A DNA stretch of 39,458 nt from assembly GCA_008933735.1 (NCBI GenBank), contig WBUL01000021.1, positions 1-39,458 of the forward strand, in the 5' to 3' direction. The translations under genes were made by a program, and so were the position numbers. The notes beneath the pieces were generated by a model. It saw only the letters and a list, made by a program, of their open reading frames with translations. It did not search any database and had not been told where the DNA came from. Below are positions 16,572 to 24,167 of the stretch, piece after piece (position 1 is the first letter of the stretch; the number at the start of each line of letters is the position of its first letter). The stretch comes from Anaerolineae bacterium. Its GTDB lineage: Bacteria > Chloroflexota > Anaerolineae > Aggregatilineales > J027.

Positions 16572-17665
16572 CGATTGAACTGCTCCCATGCACGCGCTGC
16601 ATATTCGGTCAAGCGCTGTTCAAACACAGTACTGTCGAACTGGAGCGCGTGCTGGCGGATTTCATCGGGGTTAAAGGCAGTATCATCAAAGTTTTGCAGC
16701 ACACTTATCAATGCTTCTACCTGCTGTTCGTAAAATAAGACACCTGTTTTCCCCGGAATGACGGTATCCAGCACGCCCCCCGCACCATACGCAATCACCG
16801 GGCGGCCTGCGGCCTGTGCCTGTACAGGGGTAATGCCGAAATCCTCCAGGCCAGGAAAAACAAAGGCTTTACAGCGTGCAAACAGTTCTGGCAGGTCAGC
16901 ATCTGGCACGTAGCCCAAAAACTCAACAGTAGGCCCTGCAAGCGCTTCCAGACGCTCCCGATCACGCCCTGTCCCTCCGACTTTTAATGGCAGATTCAGG
17001 CGCGTGCACGCTTCAACAATCAAATCTACTCGCTTATAAGGAATGAGCCGTCCGACACTCAAAAAATACCCGTCAGTGGATGAAGCAGGCTGAAAACGTT
17101 CTTTGACCTCCACAGGCGGATAAATAATGACTGAATCGCGCCCGTAATATTTTTTGATCCGCTGCTGGATGTCCGTGCTGATGGCGATGAAGTGGTGAAC
17201 GCGCTGAGCGGCTTTTTTATCCCAGGCACGCATCCAGGGGATCTGGCTTTTAACTGCCCAGCGTATCGGCTGGGCGAAATTTTCGCGGGCGGCGTAGGCA
17301 TCAAACTGCCAGACATAGCGGGTCGGGGCAAGGCAGTAGCAGAGGTGCAGGGTTTTTTTGTCGTACCGGACGCCGTGACAGAAACCGCTTTTGTTGCTCA
17401 AAATCATGTCATAGTCAGACAAGTCCAGGCCACCCCAGGCGAGAGGATAAAGGGGCAAATAGCGCTGATGTTTGCGGTAAATGTTCGGTAGTTTGTCCAT
17501 CCACAGTGTGTGAATCTCGTGATTTTGCCAGTGAGCAGGCATGTTCTCGCGGTCATAGATGCTGGTATAAAGGGGCGCTTCAGGGTAAAGCCTCAGAAGA
17601 TGGTCGAGCACATCTTCCGCACCACCCAGTTGATTCAGCCAATCGTGAACGAGCGCCAGCCGCAT
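16568..17665 (-). CDS. Glycosyltransferase, GT4-like
   Basis: A 365-residue GT-B enzyme expected to transfer a sugar from a nucleotide donor. The N-terminal domain begins LALVHDWLNQLGGAE, a typical start with an acceptor-site Gly-Gly. The donor domain has FLSVGRLIPYKRVDLIVEA (199-217) and the C-terminal block GLEDFGITPVQAQAAGRPVIA. In this block the usual E-x7-E becomes E274-x7-Q282, so the second acidic residue is missing. Its ATG directly follows the stop of the iron-transporter ATPase gene (TAAATG), making it the last gene of that operon. No sugar-nucleotide or polysaccharide genes are nearby, so the acceptor is unknown. Confidence 0.9.
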   Translation of the reverse strand: MRLALVHDWLNQLGGAEDVLDHLLRLYPEAPLYTSIYDRENMPAHWQNHEIHTLWMDKLPNIYRKHQRYLPLYPLAWGGLDLSDYDMILSNKSGFCHGVRYDKKTLHLCYCLAPTRYVWQFDAYAARENFAQPIRWAVKSQIPWMRAWDKKAAQRVHHFIAISTDIQQRIKKYYGRDSVIIYPPVEVKERFQPASSTDGYFLSVGRLIPYKRVDLIVEACTRLNLPLKVGGTGRDRERLEALAGPTVEFLGYVPDADLPELFARCKAFVFPGLEDFGITPVQAQAAGRPVIAYGAGGVLDTVIPGKTGVLFYEQQVEALISVLQNFDDTAFNPDEIRQHALQFDSTVFEQRLTEYAARAWEQFNR

Positions 17666-18691
17666 TTATGAATACCGGGGGAACGCGACGACTGGATGTT
17701 TAACGCCAATTTGTATGGTGTCGCCTGTTTTGTAGTCGGTATGGGCGTCCCCAGTCATTTTCAGCAGCGTGGCATCAGCAATTTTGACCCAGATGGTCTG
17801 GCGATGTCCGTAATAAGTGGTGTGACTGACCATTGCCGGGGTTCCATGCCCATTACTGGAAAACACCAAATCACTTGGACGCAGCAGTACCTCAACGCTG
17901 CCCTGCATTGGCGTTTGCAGCGGCAGTTCTCCCAGCGCTGTGAGGACTTTGTTTCCCTGTGCCTCACCGGGAATATGATTAGTTTCACCGAGGAAATTTG
18001 CAATCGCCAGCGATTTGGGTTTTTCGTATAAAATTCGCGGGCTGCCAATTTGTTCAATCGTGCCGCGCAGCATGACCCCGATCGTATCGGCCATACTCAT
18101 GGCTTCATCCTGGTCGTGGGTAACCAGAATCGTGGATACCCCTGCCTCTTTGATAATGCGCTTGACTTCCTCACGTACCTGTACCCTGAGCGCCGTATCC
18201 AGGTTAGAAAATGGCTCATCCAGCAGGAGAATGCTTGGCTGTGGAGCCAGGGCTCGCGCCAGCGCGACCCGCTGCTGCTGCCCACCGGAGAGTTCACGCG
18301 GATAGCGATTTTTCATTCCACTTAAACCCACCAGTTCCAGCATTTGATCTACGATAACCTTCTGGCTGCTGCCGCGTACCAACCCGTAAGCAATGTTTTT
18401 TTCGACGGTCATATGAGGAAATAGCGCATAATCCTGAAAAACCATCCCGACACGGCGGCGGTTGGCAGGGACAAAAATCTCTTCGCTGGCGACCAGATGG
18501 CCGTCCAGAAAAATTTTGCCTTTGTCCGGCTTTTCCAGGCCCGCGATCATACGGAGCATCGTGGTCTTGCCACAGCCGCTTGGCCCCAGCAGAGCCATAA
18601 ATTCGCCTCTAGGCAGGGTAAACGAGGCGGAATATACGGCACAGGTTTTTCCGAAGTATTTTGCTAATCTTTGAGACTCAACGGCGGTCAT
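17666..18691 (-). CDS. fbpC: Iron(III)-type ABC transporter ATP-binding protein
   Basis: The ATPase of an importer for ferric iron or a similar substrate. From ATG 18691 the product is 341 residues. It has Walker A GPSGCGKTT (36-44), Q-loop Gln86 (FQDYALFPH), signature LSGGQQQR (134-141), Walker B ILLLDEP (154-160) and switch His192 (VTHDQDEA). The C-terminal ~110 residues form a TOBE-like domain (VEVLLRPSDL), as in FbpC/PotA. ATG 18697 and TTG 18706 are alternative starts in the same frame. The gene overlaps the permease by 14 bases. Specificity is inferred from the binding protein encoded in the same operon, so the symbol is tentative. Confidence 0.92.
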   Translation of the reverse strand: MTAVESQRLAKYFGKTCAVYSASFTLPRGEFMALLGPSGCGKTTMLRMIAGLEKPDKGKIFLDGHLVASEEIFVPANRRRVGMVFQDYALFPHMTVEKNIAYGLVRGSSQKVIVDQMLELVGLSGMKNRYPRELSGGQQQRVALARALAPQPSILLLDEPFSNLDTALRVQVREEVKRIIKEAGVSTILVTHDQDEAMSMADTIGVMLRGTIEQIGSPRILYEKPKSLAIANFLGETNHIPGEAQGNKVLTALGELPLQTPMQGSVEVLLRPSDLVFSSNGHGTPAMVSHTTYYGHRQTIWVKIADATLLKMTGDAHTDYKTGDTIQIGVKHPVVAFPRYS

Positions 18692-20264
18692 CACCATCCA
18701 GAACAAACACTAACGATAAAGCTGAAATGATCACCATGACCAGTGCGGGTGCAGCAGCGCGAGCATAAAATGATTCCGCAGTTGCTGACCAGATACGCAC
18801 CGCCAGAGTATCATAACCGATAGGCGCCAGAAGTAAAGTGAGAGGCAGTTCCTTGAGCGTGGTCAAAAAGACTAACGCCATGCCTGCCACCCAACCAGGG
18901 CGCATCAACGGGAGCGTAATGCCCCAGAACACCTTGCGGCGGCTTTTGCCCAGGGTCAAGCCGCATTCCTCGATTTGCGGGCTGACCTGCATCAGGCTGG
19001 CACGGGTAGGCCCCAGCGCCTGCGGTAAAAAGCGAATCACATAGGCAAAAATCAGCATGGGTAAGGTTTGATAAAGCGTGGTACTGAAATACCGTGCACC
19101 GACGAACACCAGGGCCAGCGCAACCACAACGCCCGGCAGGGCATAACCCAGATATGCGCTCCGAGTGATCCACTGATTGAAAAATCTTGGGTAGCGCACC
19201 TGTAAAAAGACCAGCGGAATCGCCGAGATGCCGCACGCCCCCGCTGCGAGGGCTGCCACTCGTATCGAACTTTGCAGGGGGCGCAGGATATTGTGCAGCT
19301 CTTCGCCCTGTACCACATAACCGTTATACAGCCAGTAGGCAATCACGCTCATGGGGCCAACCAGCGCAATCCCAAAAATAAAAATGCAATATAGCTGCGC
19401 TGCGACCTGCCAGTGCCCCAACGGGATGAGGCGGATTTTGCGGTGGACATGCTCAGTGTAATACTGCCCGCGACCTTCCATCCAAATAGAAAAAAGCATC
19501 AGCAGCACAGTAAAAACGACCAGTACCAGGGACAGCAGCGCCGCAAAATTGAGATTCACACCAAGCTGCAAATAAATTGCCCGCGTGAATACGTTATATT
19601 GCATCATTGCCACCGCGCCGAAGTCGCTCAGGGTATACAGCGCGACAAGCAGCACACCAGCGGAGATAAAAGGCCGCAGTTGAGGCAGGGTTATACGCCA
19701 CAAGGTTTCCAGCGCAGACTTGCCCAGTGTACGCGACGCTTCTTCCAGTGCCGGATCAATGCCGCGCAGCCCTGCCCTTACACTGAGAAATACATAGGGA
19801 TAGGAAAACAGCGTGACGGAAAACCATGCTCCCCAGAAGCCATAGATGGAAGGCAGTCGTTCTATGCCAAACAGGGTTTCCAGCCAACCCTGAAAGATGC
19901 CGCGCGGCCCGAAAGCGCCAATCAGGGCAAAGGCACCAACGTAGGATGGAATCACCAGGGGTAGGGTCAGCACTACCGCCCACCAATCACGACCTTTTAA
20001 AGTGGTGCGGGTGGTTAACCAAGCGGCTGGGATTCCGATCAGGCAGGCCGTGAGGGATACGGAGAAAACCAGCAGTAAACTGCGCCCGATAATTCGCAGG
20101 GTGCTGCCACGTAACAGATAATTGGCCGCTGCCTGCGAATCAACCTCACTGGCGCGAATCACCAAGTATCCCAGAGGGAAAAGCAGCAAAACTGCCAGCG
20201 GTATCGAGACCGCCAGCAGAAGTTTTTCAGTACTGACAAGATTCTTTCGGTAACTGACCCGCAT
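18678..20264 (-). CDS. fbpB: Iron(III)-type ABC transporter permease (fused)
   Basis: A 528-residue membrane protein with about 12 hydrophobic spans, made of two tandem permease modules as in FbpB/SfuB. Each module carries an EAA loop that contacts the ATPase: EEASRTLGKSALETLWRITL in the first and EECGLTLGKSRRKVFWGITL in the second. The first ~35 residues hold the first span (LLLAVSIPLAVLLLFPLGYL). It starts nine bases after the binding-protein stop and overlaps the ATPase gene, so all three are translated from one message. No insertion or frame break is seen. Confidence 0.93.
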   Translation of the reverse strand: MRVSYRKNLVSTEKLLLAVSIPLAVLLLFPLGYLVIRASEVDSQAAANYLLRGSTLRIIGRSLLLVFSVSLTACLIGIPAAWLTTRTTLKGRDWWAVVLTLPLVIPSYVGAFALIGAFGPRGIFQGWLETLFGIERLPSIYGFWGAWFSVTLFSYPYVFLSVRAGLRGIDPALEEASRTLGKSALETLWRITLPQLRPFISAGVLLVALYTLSDFGAVAMMQYNVFTRAIYLQLGVNLNFAALLSLVLVVFTVLLMLFSIWMEGRGQYYTEHVHRKIRLIPLGHWQVAAQLYCIFIFGIALVGPMSVIAYWLYNGYVVQGEELHNILRPLQSSIRVAALAAGACGISAIPLVFLQVRYPRFFNQWITRSAYLGYALPGVVVALALVFVGARYFSTTLYQTLPMLIFAYVIRFLPQALGPTRASLMQVSPQIEECGLTLGKSRRKVFWGITLPLMRPGWVAGMALVFLTTLKELPLTLLLAPIGYDTLAVRIWSATAESFYARAAAPALVMVIISALSLVFVLDGDDRR

Positions 20265-20273
20265 GTTCAGATT

Positions 20274-21299
20274 TTACTGATTGATGACTTCATCCAACAA
20301 AGCGAGTGTTGTTTCCAGGTCGTCCAGATCGGTCAGATCAACCTCCGGTGTTTGAATCTCCGCCAGCGGCACAAGGCGCGGGTCGGCTTCGAAACCGATG
20401 AGTAATGGATATTCAAATGTGCTGTCTGAAAAATACTGCTGGGCGGTGCGAGACAGCATGTAGGCGATAAACTGCTGAGCCAGCGGTACATTATCCGATG
20501 AATTGAGAATGGCTGCCCCTGCGATGTTAATGAGATTGCCGACATCATCTCCAGGGAAATAATAATTGGCAAGCGGCGCATCAGGATTTTCTTTTAGGAG
20601 GCCAAACATATAGTAGTGATTGACCAGAGCGACATCTACCTCCCCCGCTGCGACCGCTGCGACCGCTGCTGAATTTCCTTCATAGGGAACCGCTTCGTTA
20701 TCGACCAAGGCCTGGACAAATGCCTGCATGGCTTCGTCGCCCAACTCAACCCGCAGCGCCGTTAGATGAGCATGGAAGGAGGCATTCGTGGGGGCAAATC
20801 CGATGCGTCCTTTCCAGGTGGGGTCGGCGAAACCAAGAAGGCTTTCCGGCAAAGCTTCCGGGCTGACATTGTCGGTGTTGTAGGTCACCACGCGGGCACG
20901 CCCGGTAATGCCAACCCAAAAACCATCCTGAGAATGGAAGCGGGGTTCAACGCTCTCCAGAATATAAGACGGCAACTCCAGCAGCAGATTATTCTTTTCA
21001 AGCAGGCCGAGTGCTCCGGCGTCCTGGGCAAAGAAGATGTCTGCGGGGGTGTTTTTCCCTTCTTCCACCAGCGCCAGTGCAAGGGTGGTGGTGTTGTCAT
21101 ACCGGACTTCGACATTGATGCCGGTATCTTTCTCAAATTGGTCGATAATTGGGCCGACCAGTTCTTCGTTACGGCCCGAATAAATTGTCAGGGTTGTACC
21201 CTGGGCACCGGTCATCGGTGCTAGCGCCGCCAGCGAGCTGGCAAGAATCGCAAAAAGAACGGCAAATCGAGAGAGTCTCATGGTTTCAACTTCTTTCAC
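20274..21299 (-). CDS. fbpA: Iron(III)-type ABC substrate-binding protein
   Basis: A periplasmic-binding-type protein of 335-341 residues with an N-terminal signal peptide (RFAVLFAILASSLAALAP, cleavage likely near GAQ). The mature start LTIYSGRNEELVGPIIDQFE is typical of the ferric-iron FbpA/FutA group. NHYYMFGL holds the adjacent tyrosines (229-230 in 341-residue numbering) that bind Fe(III) in that family. Starts are possible at GTG 21299 or ATG 21281; the latter gives a standard signal peptide. It is the first gene of the fbpABC-glycosyltransferase operon and is divergent from a small membrane-protein gene. The intergenic region has repeated GTTTAAC half-sites but no clear Fur box. Confidence 0.93.
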   Translation of the reverse strand: MKEVETMRLSRFAVLFAILASSLAALAPMTGAQGTTLTIYSGRNEELVGPIIDQFEKDTGINVEVRYDNTTTLALALVEEGKNTPADIFFAQDAGALGLLEKNNLLLELPSYILESVEPRFHSQDGFWVGITGRARVVTYNTDNVSPEALPESLLGFADPTWKGRIGFAPTNASFHAHLTALRVELGDEAMQAFVQALVDNEAVPYEGNSAAVAAVAAGEVDVALVNHYYMFGLLKENPDAPLANYYFPGDDVGNLINIAGAAILNSSDNVPLAQQFIAYMLSRTAQQYFSDSTFEYPLLIGFEADPRLVPLAEIQTPEVDLTDLDDLETTLALLDEVINQ

Positions 21300-21317
21300 T
21301 TAATATCGATGCCTAAA

Positions 21318-21347
21318 ACCATACCAGCCGGAAAATATGAGATACAA
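21318..21347 (-). promoter_or_regulatory. Candidate promoter of iron-transport operon
   Basis: On the minus strand TTGTAT (21347-21342) and TGG-TATGGT (-10 at 21323-21318) are 18 bases apart, with an extended TGn. Transcription would start a few bases before the gene. Confidence 0.45.
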
Positions 21348-21355
21348 GCCTTCAC

Positions 21356-21429
21356 GTTAAACCCAAAATTGCTCCTGACGTAAAAACTGGTTTAACTCCT
21401 GCGCCGAATCGCTTTTAACATGCGTTAAA
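21356..21429. promoter_or_regulatory. Cluster of GTTTAAC/GTTAAA half-sites
   Basis: GTTAAAC at 21356-21362, GTTTAAC at 21390-21396, and a perfect inverted pair TTTAAC-ATGC-GTTAAA at 21414-21429. All lie between the divergent fbpA and membrane-protein genes, upstream of the fbp promoter. They could be operator sites for one regulator acting on both genes. Confidence 0.35.
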
Positions 21430-21472
21430 TAGAGATACCATAGAAGATTAGCTAACGAGGAGCAATGGGCCT

Positions 21473-22024
21473 ATGAATTCAGATGCCATGAAAAATATTT
21501 CGCTTTCAGAGGTGTTGAGACCACAGGACGGTTTGTGGGATTATGCGCTGTATGTCATCATCTTTCTGCAAGTTATCCTGCTGGCGGTTCTTTTCCTGGG
21601 CAGTCTGCGTGATGTCTTATTTATGGCGGCAGCGGTTATCTCCGCCATTTCAGATAAGATTTATCTGTTTGGTTTTCTGGATGGTGGTGCGACCAACATT
21701 AACCAGGCCGTAGAGTTTCATACCAAAGACTCGCTTTTCACGTATGTTGCCCGTGTTATGATGTTTGCCTTTCCGCTGGTCATCACCACGCAGACAAAAA
21801 TCAGACGTGCCAAACCGCTGTGTGTGATTCTGGGAGTAGGGGGATTAGTCTATATGTTTGGTCGATGGTTTGTCCAGCAGCGCCCGGAAGGAATCAAGGA
21901 TTTTCGCCAACCGGGAACTTTCATTGAAGATGGAATATATCTGATTCATGCTGGGACAATGTATCTGGTACTGCTGGATGTCGGGCTGCGTTCGTGGTGG
22001 AAGTCGGACAAAAATGATGAATAG
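21473..22024 (+). CDS. Small multi-span membrane protein, unknown function
   Basis: A 183-residue protein with about four hydrophobic spans: ~24-44 (ALYVIIFLQVILLAVLFLG), ~47-68, ~90-107 and ~116-130, with a further weak one near 155-170. Basic residues (KIRRAKP) sit between spans. No motif is recognised. GAGGAG (21457-21462) lies ten bases before ATG 21473. A nearer ATG at 21465 opens a three-codon frame (ATG GGC CTA TGA) whose stop overlaps the gene's start, so it cannot be the true start. The gene is divergent from the iron-uptake operon and followed by a strong palindrome, so it is probably a single-gene unit. A link to iron handling is possible only by position. Confidence 0.8.
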   Translation: MNSDAMKNISLSEVLRPQDGLWDYALYVIIFLQVILLAVLFLGSLRDVLFMAAAVISAISDKIYLFGFLDGGATNINQAVEFHTKDSLFTYVARVMMFAFPLVITTQTKIRRAKPLCVILGVGGLVYMFGRWFVQQRPEGIKDFRQPGTFIEDGIYLIHAGTMYLVLLDVGLRSWWKSDKNDE

Positions 22025-22031
22025 CAGGGAA

Positions 22032-22059
22032 ATTCAGGAGTCTATATAGACTCCTGAAT
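22032..22059 (+). terminator. Perfect 28-base palindrome, likely terminator
   Basis: Arms ATTCAGGAGTCTAT and ATAGACTCCTGAAT meet with no spacer. They lie eight bases after a stop codon and are followed by GGTTGTTCTTG, a weak T-rich tail. Termination is the simplest reading; a protein-binding site is also possible. Confidence 0.6.
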
Positions 22060-22125
22060 GGTTGTTCTTGCGTAACAATATAGTGTGAATATTAAAGGAT
22101 AAAGAAATTATGAATTAATTTTGGG

Positions 22126-22154
22126 TTGACCCACCTTAGAGTCTATGTTTTAGT
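22126..22154 (+). promoter_or_regulatory. Candidate promoter of the sensory five-gene cluster
   Basis: TTGACC (22126-22131) and TTTAGT (22149-22154) are 17 bases apart. The -35 sits inside a small inverted repeat, TGGGT-TG-ACCCA (22122-22133). The surroundings are AT-rich, unlike neighbouring coding DNA. Confidence 0.4.
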
Positions 22155-22217
22155 ATATTTGTAGTTAAAAATCGTGAGTTTTATTTCTCCAGGCAGCAGA
22201 ACAGGGCTTGAAACAGA

Positions 22218-24155
22218 ATGCAAGCAATCCAACAACCTAAAATTTCTATCTTTAGCTCGGTTCGGACGCAGCTAGTGATAGTGTCAATCTTTGCTGTCAT
22301 CATCGCTGTGCTCATTACCCAGTTTGTAACAATTTCCACGACTCAGAATGAGGTTGAAAAAGGTGCCAACAGCAACCTGGCTGCTATTGCCAATTCCAGT
22401 TCTGTTGCTATCAGCAACCTGTTGAGCGAGCAGGTCGCTTTGCTCCAGGTGCTGACGGACAACCGAGGTCTGGAATTACGTGCCAGGCAGCAGTCCGAAA
22501 GTTATGGCAGTGATCTTGAGGAAGTGCGGGAGCAGATCCAGGAAATTGATGGACAATGGGCGATTTCAGCCGATAACTCTCCCCTTGTGCAGGGTATTTT
22601 AAACCGTGACGCCAGCACCTCACTTCGGCAGTTCCAGGTGAACTTTCCAAACCAGGTTGAGGTGTTTGCAACAGATAGTTATGGTGCTCTGGTCGCAGCA
22701 ACGGCCCGGACGAGCGACTATGACCAGTCGGATGAGGAATGGTGGCTGCGGGCCTGGAACAACGGAAATGGGGCACTGTACATTGATAGGCGCATTCAAT
22801 TGGATGCCAGTACGGGTGTGTATGGGTTGATCATTGCTGTGCCTATTGAAGATGCTAATGGGGTGGTAGGCGTGCTCCGGGCGACCTACTCACTTAGCAG
22901 CATTCAGACACTTGTTGACAATTCGCAGTTTGGTGAGACGGGACATATTGCGCTCGTAAACTCTGATGGGGAAGTGCTGGCTGTACCCGGATTTATTGGC
23001 GGCGATATTGTTCTTGATGAGTTTCGTGAGCTTCTTCTAAATCAAGATGAAACGGCTCCTGACGAGCTGACCGTGATTGCTGATGAGAATGAGCTTCAGG
23101 CGGTTGTCCAGTTTTCCAGGATTTCGTCAGGTGGAACTTTTTCGGCTCTTGATGAGCTGGGCTGGTATGTCCTGGCGCTTCAGGAAGAAAAAGAGGCGTT
23201 AGCGCCTGTGAATGAATCGCTCAATGCGGTGGTCGTACCGGTCGTAGCCATTGTGTTGGTGATGATTTTAATCAGCTTCTTGCTCGCACGTCGTTTAACC
23301 AGTCCTTTGACGAAGATGCGGCAGGCTGCCCAGCAGTTGATTAACCAGCAATGGGAAACCCGCGTAGATGTCAAAGAGCGTAATGAATTGGGCGAACTGG
23401 CCTATACATTCAATGTGATGGCTGGGCAGCTTCAGGCGTTTGTGGATGAAATGGACTCCCGTATCCAGGAGCAGACCCGTGACCTGCGAGCTGTCATCGA
23501 TGTGAGTAACCAGATTTCAAACCTGCTGGATCCAAACCGTTTGCTTCAGGACGTAGTAGACCTCACCAAAGAACGCTTCCGTTTGTACCATGCTCATATT
23601 TATTTGCTGGACGAAGAGGGCGAGATCCTGATGCTTGCGGCGGGTGCCGGGCATGTCGGGCGCCAAATGGTCTCCGAACAGCGCCGTATTTCTCTGCAAA
23701 ATCTGACCAGTGTTGTAGCGACAGCAGGCCGCACCCGTGAAAGCGTGATTATCAATGATGTCGAGTTGTCGGAAACTTTTCTGCCGCATCCGCTTTTGCC
23801 AGATACCCGATCCGAATTAGCGGTGCCGCTGATTGCGCGTGGGCAGTTGGTTGGGGTTCTGGATGTCCAGAGTGACCAGATTGATTATTTCACTGAGCAA
23901 ACACTCACCGTCTTGGAAACGTTGGGCAACCAGATTTCGGTTGCCATTAGCAACGCCACGCTCTACCAGGTTGCCGAACGAACCAGCCGTCATGAACAGG
24001 CATTGAGCTCCATTGCCCAGAGATTGCAGGGTGCTACAAATGTCGATGAGGTGCTTCAGGTGGCGGTGCGGGAACTGGGGAAGGCGCTGCGTGTGCCACA
24101 TACCGCTATTCAATTAGATATGACTGAAAATGAAGGCAGTCCTATAAAAGGTTAA
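22218..24155 (+). CDS. Cache-like/HAMP/GAF membrane receptor without kinase
   Basis: A 645-residue receptor. Span 1 is at ~18-39 and span 2 at ~336-357 (VPVVAIVLVMILISFLLA); between them is a ~295-residue outer domain with double-Cache features (EVFATDSYGALVAATARTSD, ... GHIALVNSDGEVLAVPG). HAMP follows (RRLTSPLTKMRQAAQQL ... NELGELAYTFNVMAGQL), then a coiled coil and one GAF domain (~425-590) with LYHAHIYLLDEEGE. The last ~50 residues (EQALSSIAQRLQGATNVDEV) resemble the start of a second GAF domain and then stop. No histidine-kinase, GGDEF or methyl-accepting region is present, so output must pass through a partner. The next genes, a binding protein and a kinase with the same GAF type, follow closely. 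The start has only a weak ribosome binding site (AGGG). Confidence 0.88.
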   Translation: MQAIQQPKISIFSSVRTQLVIVSIFAVIIAVLITQFVTISTTQNEVEKGANSNLAAIANSSSVAISNLLSEQVALLQVLTDNRGLELRARQQSESYGSDLEEVREQIQEIDGQWAISADNSPLVQGILNRDASTSLRQFQVNFPNQVEVFATDSYGALVAATARTSDYDQSDEEWWLRAWNNGNGALYIDRRIQLDASTGVYGLIIAVPIEDANGVVGVLRATYSLSSIQTLVDNSQFGETGHIALVNSDGEVLAVPGFIGGDIVLDEFRELLLNQDETAPDELTVIADENELQAVVQFSRISSGGTFSALDELGWYVLALQEEKEALAPVNESLNAVVVPVVAIVLVMILISFLLARRLTSPLTKMRQAAQQLINQQWETRVDVKERNELGELAYTFNVMAGQLQAFVDEMDSRIQEQTRDLRAVIDVSNQISNLLDPNRLLQDVVDLTKERFRLYHAHIYLLDEEGEILMLAAGAGHVGRQMVSEQRRISLQNLTSVVATAGRTRESVIINDVELSETFLPHPLLPDTRSELAVPLIARGQLVGVLDVQSDQIDYFTEQTLTVLETLGNQISVAISNATLYQVAERTSRHEQALSSIAQRLQGATNVDEVLQVAVRELGKALRVPHTAIQLDMTENEGSPIKG

Positions 24156-24167
24156 GGGGTGGATTCG

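Noticed and set aside
21465..21476. Three-codon leader frame (ATG GGC CTA TGA)
   Set aside because: It is only two bases from the GAGGAG site, too close for efficient initiation; it is noted in the gene entry but not called as a leader peptide.
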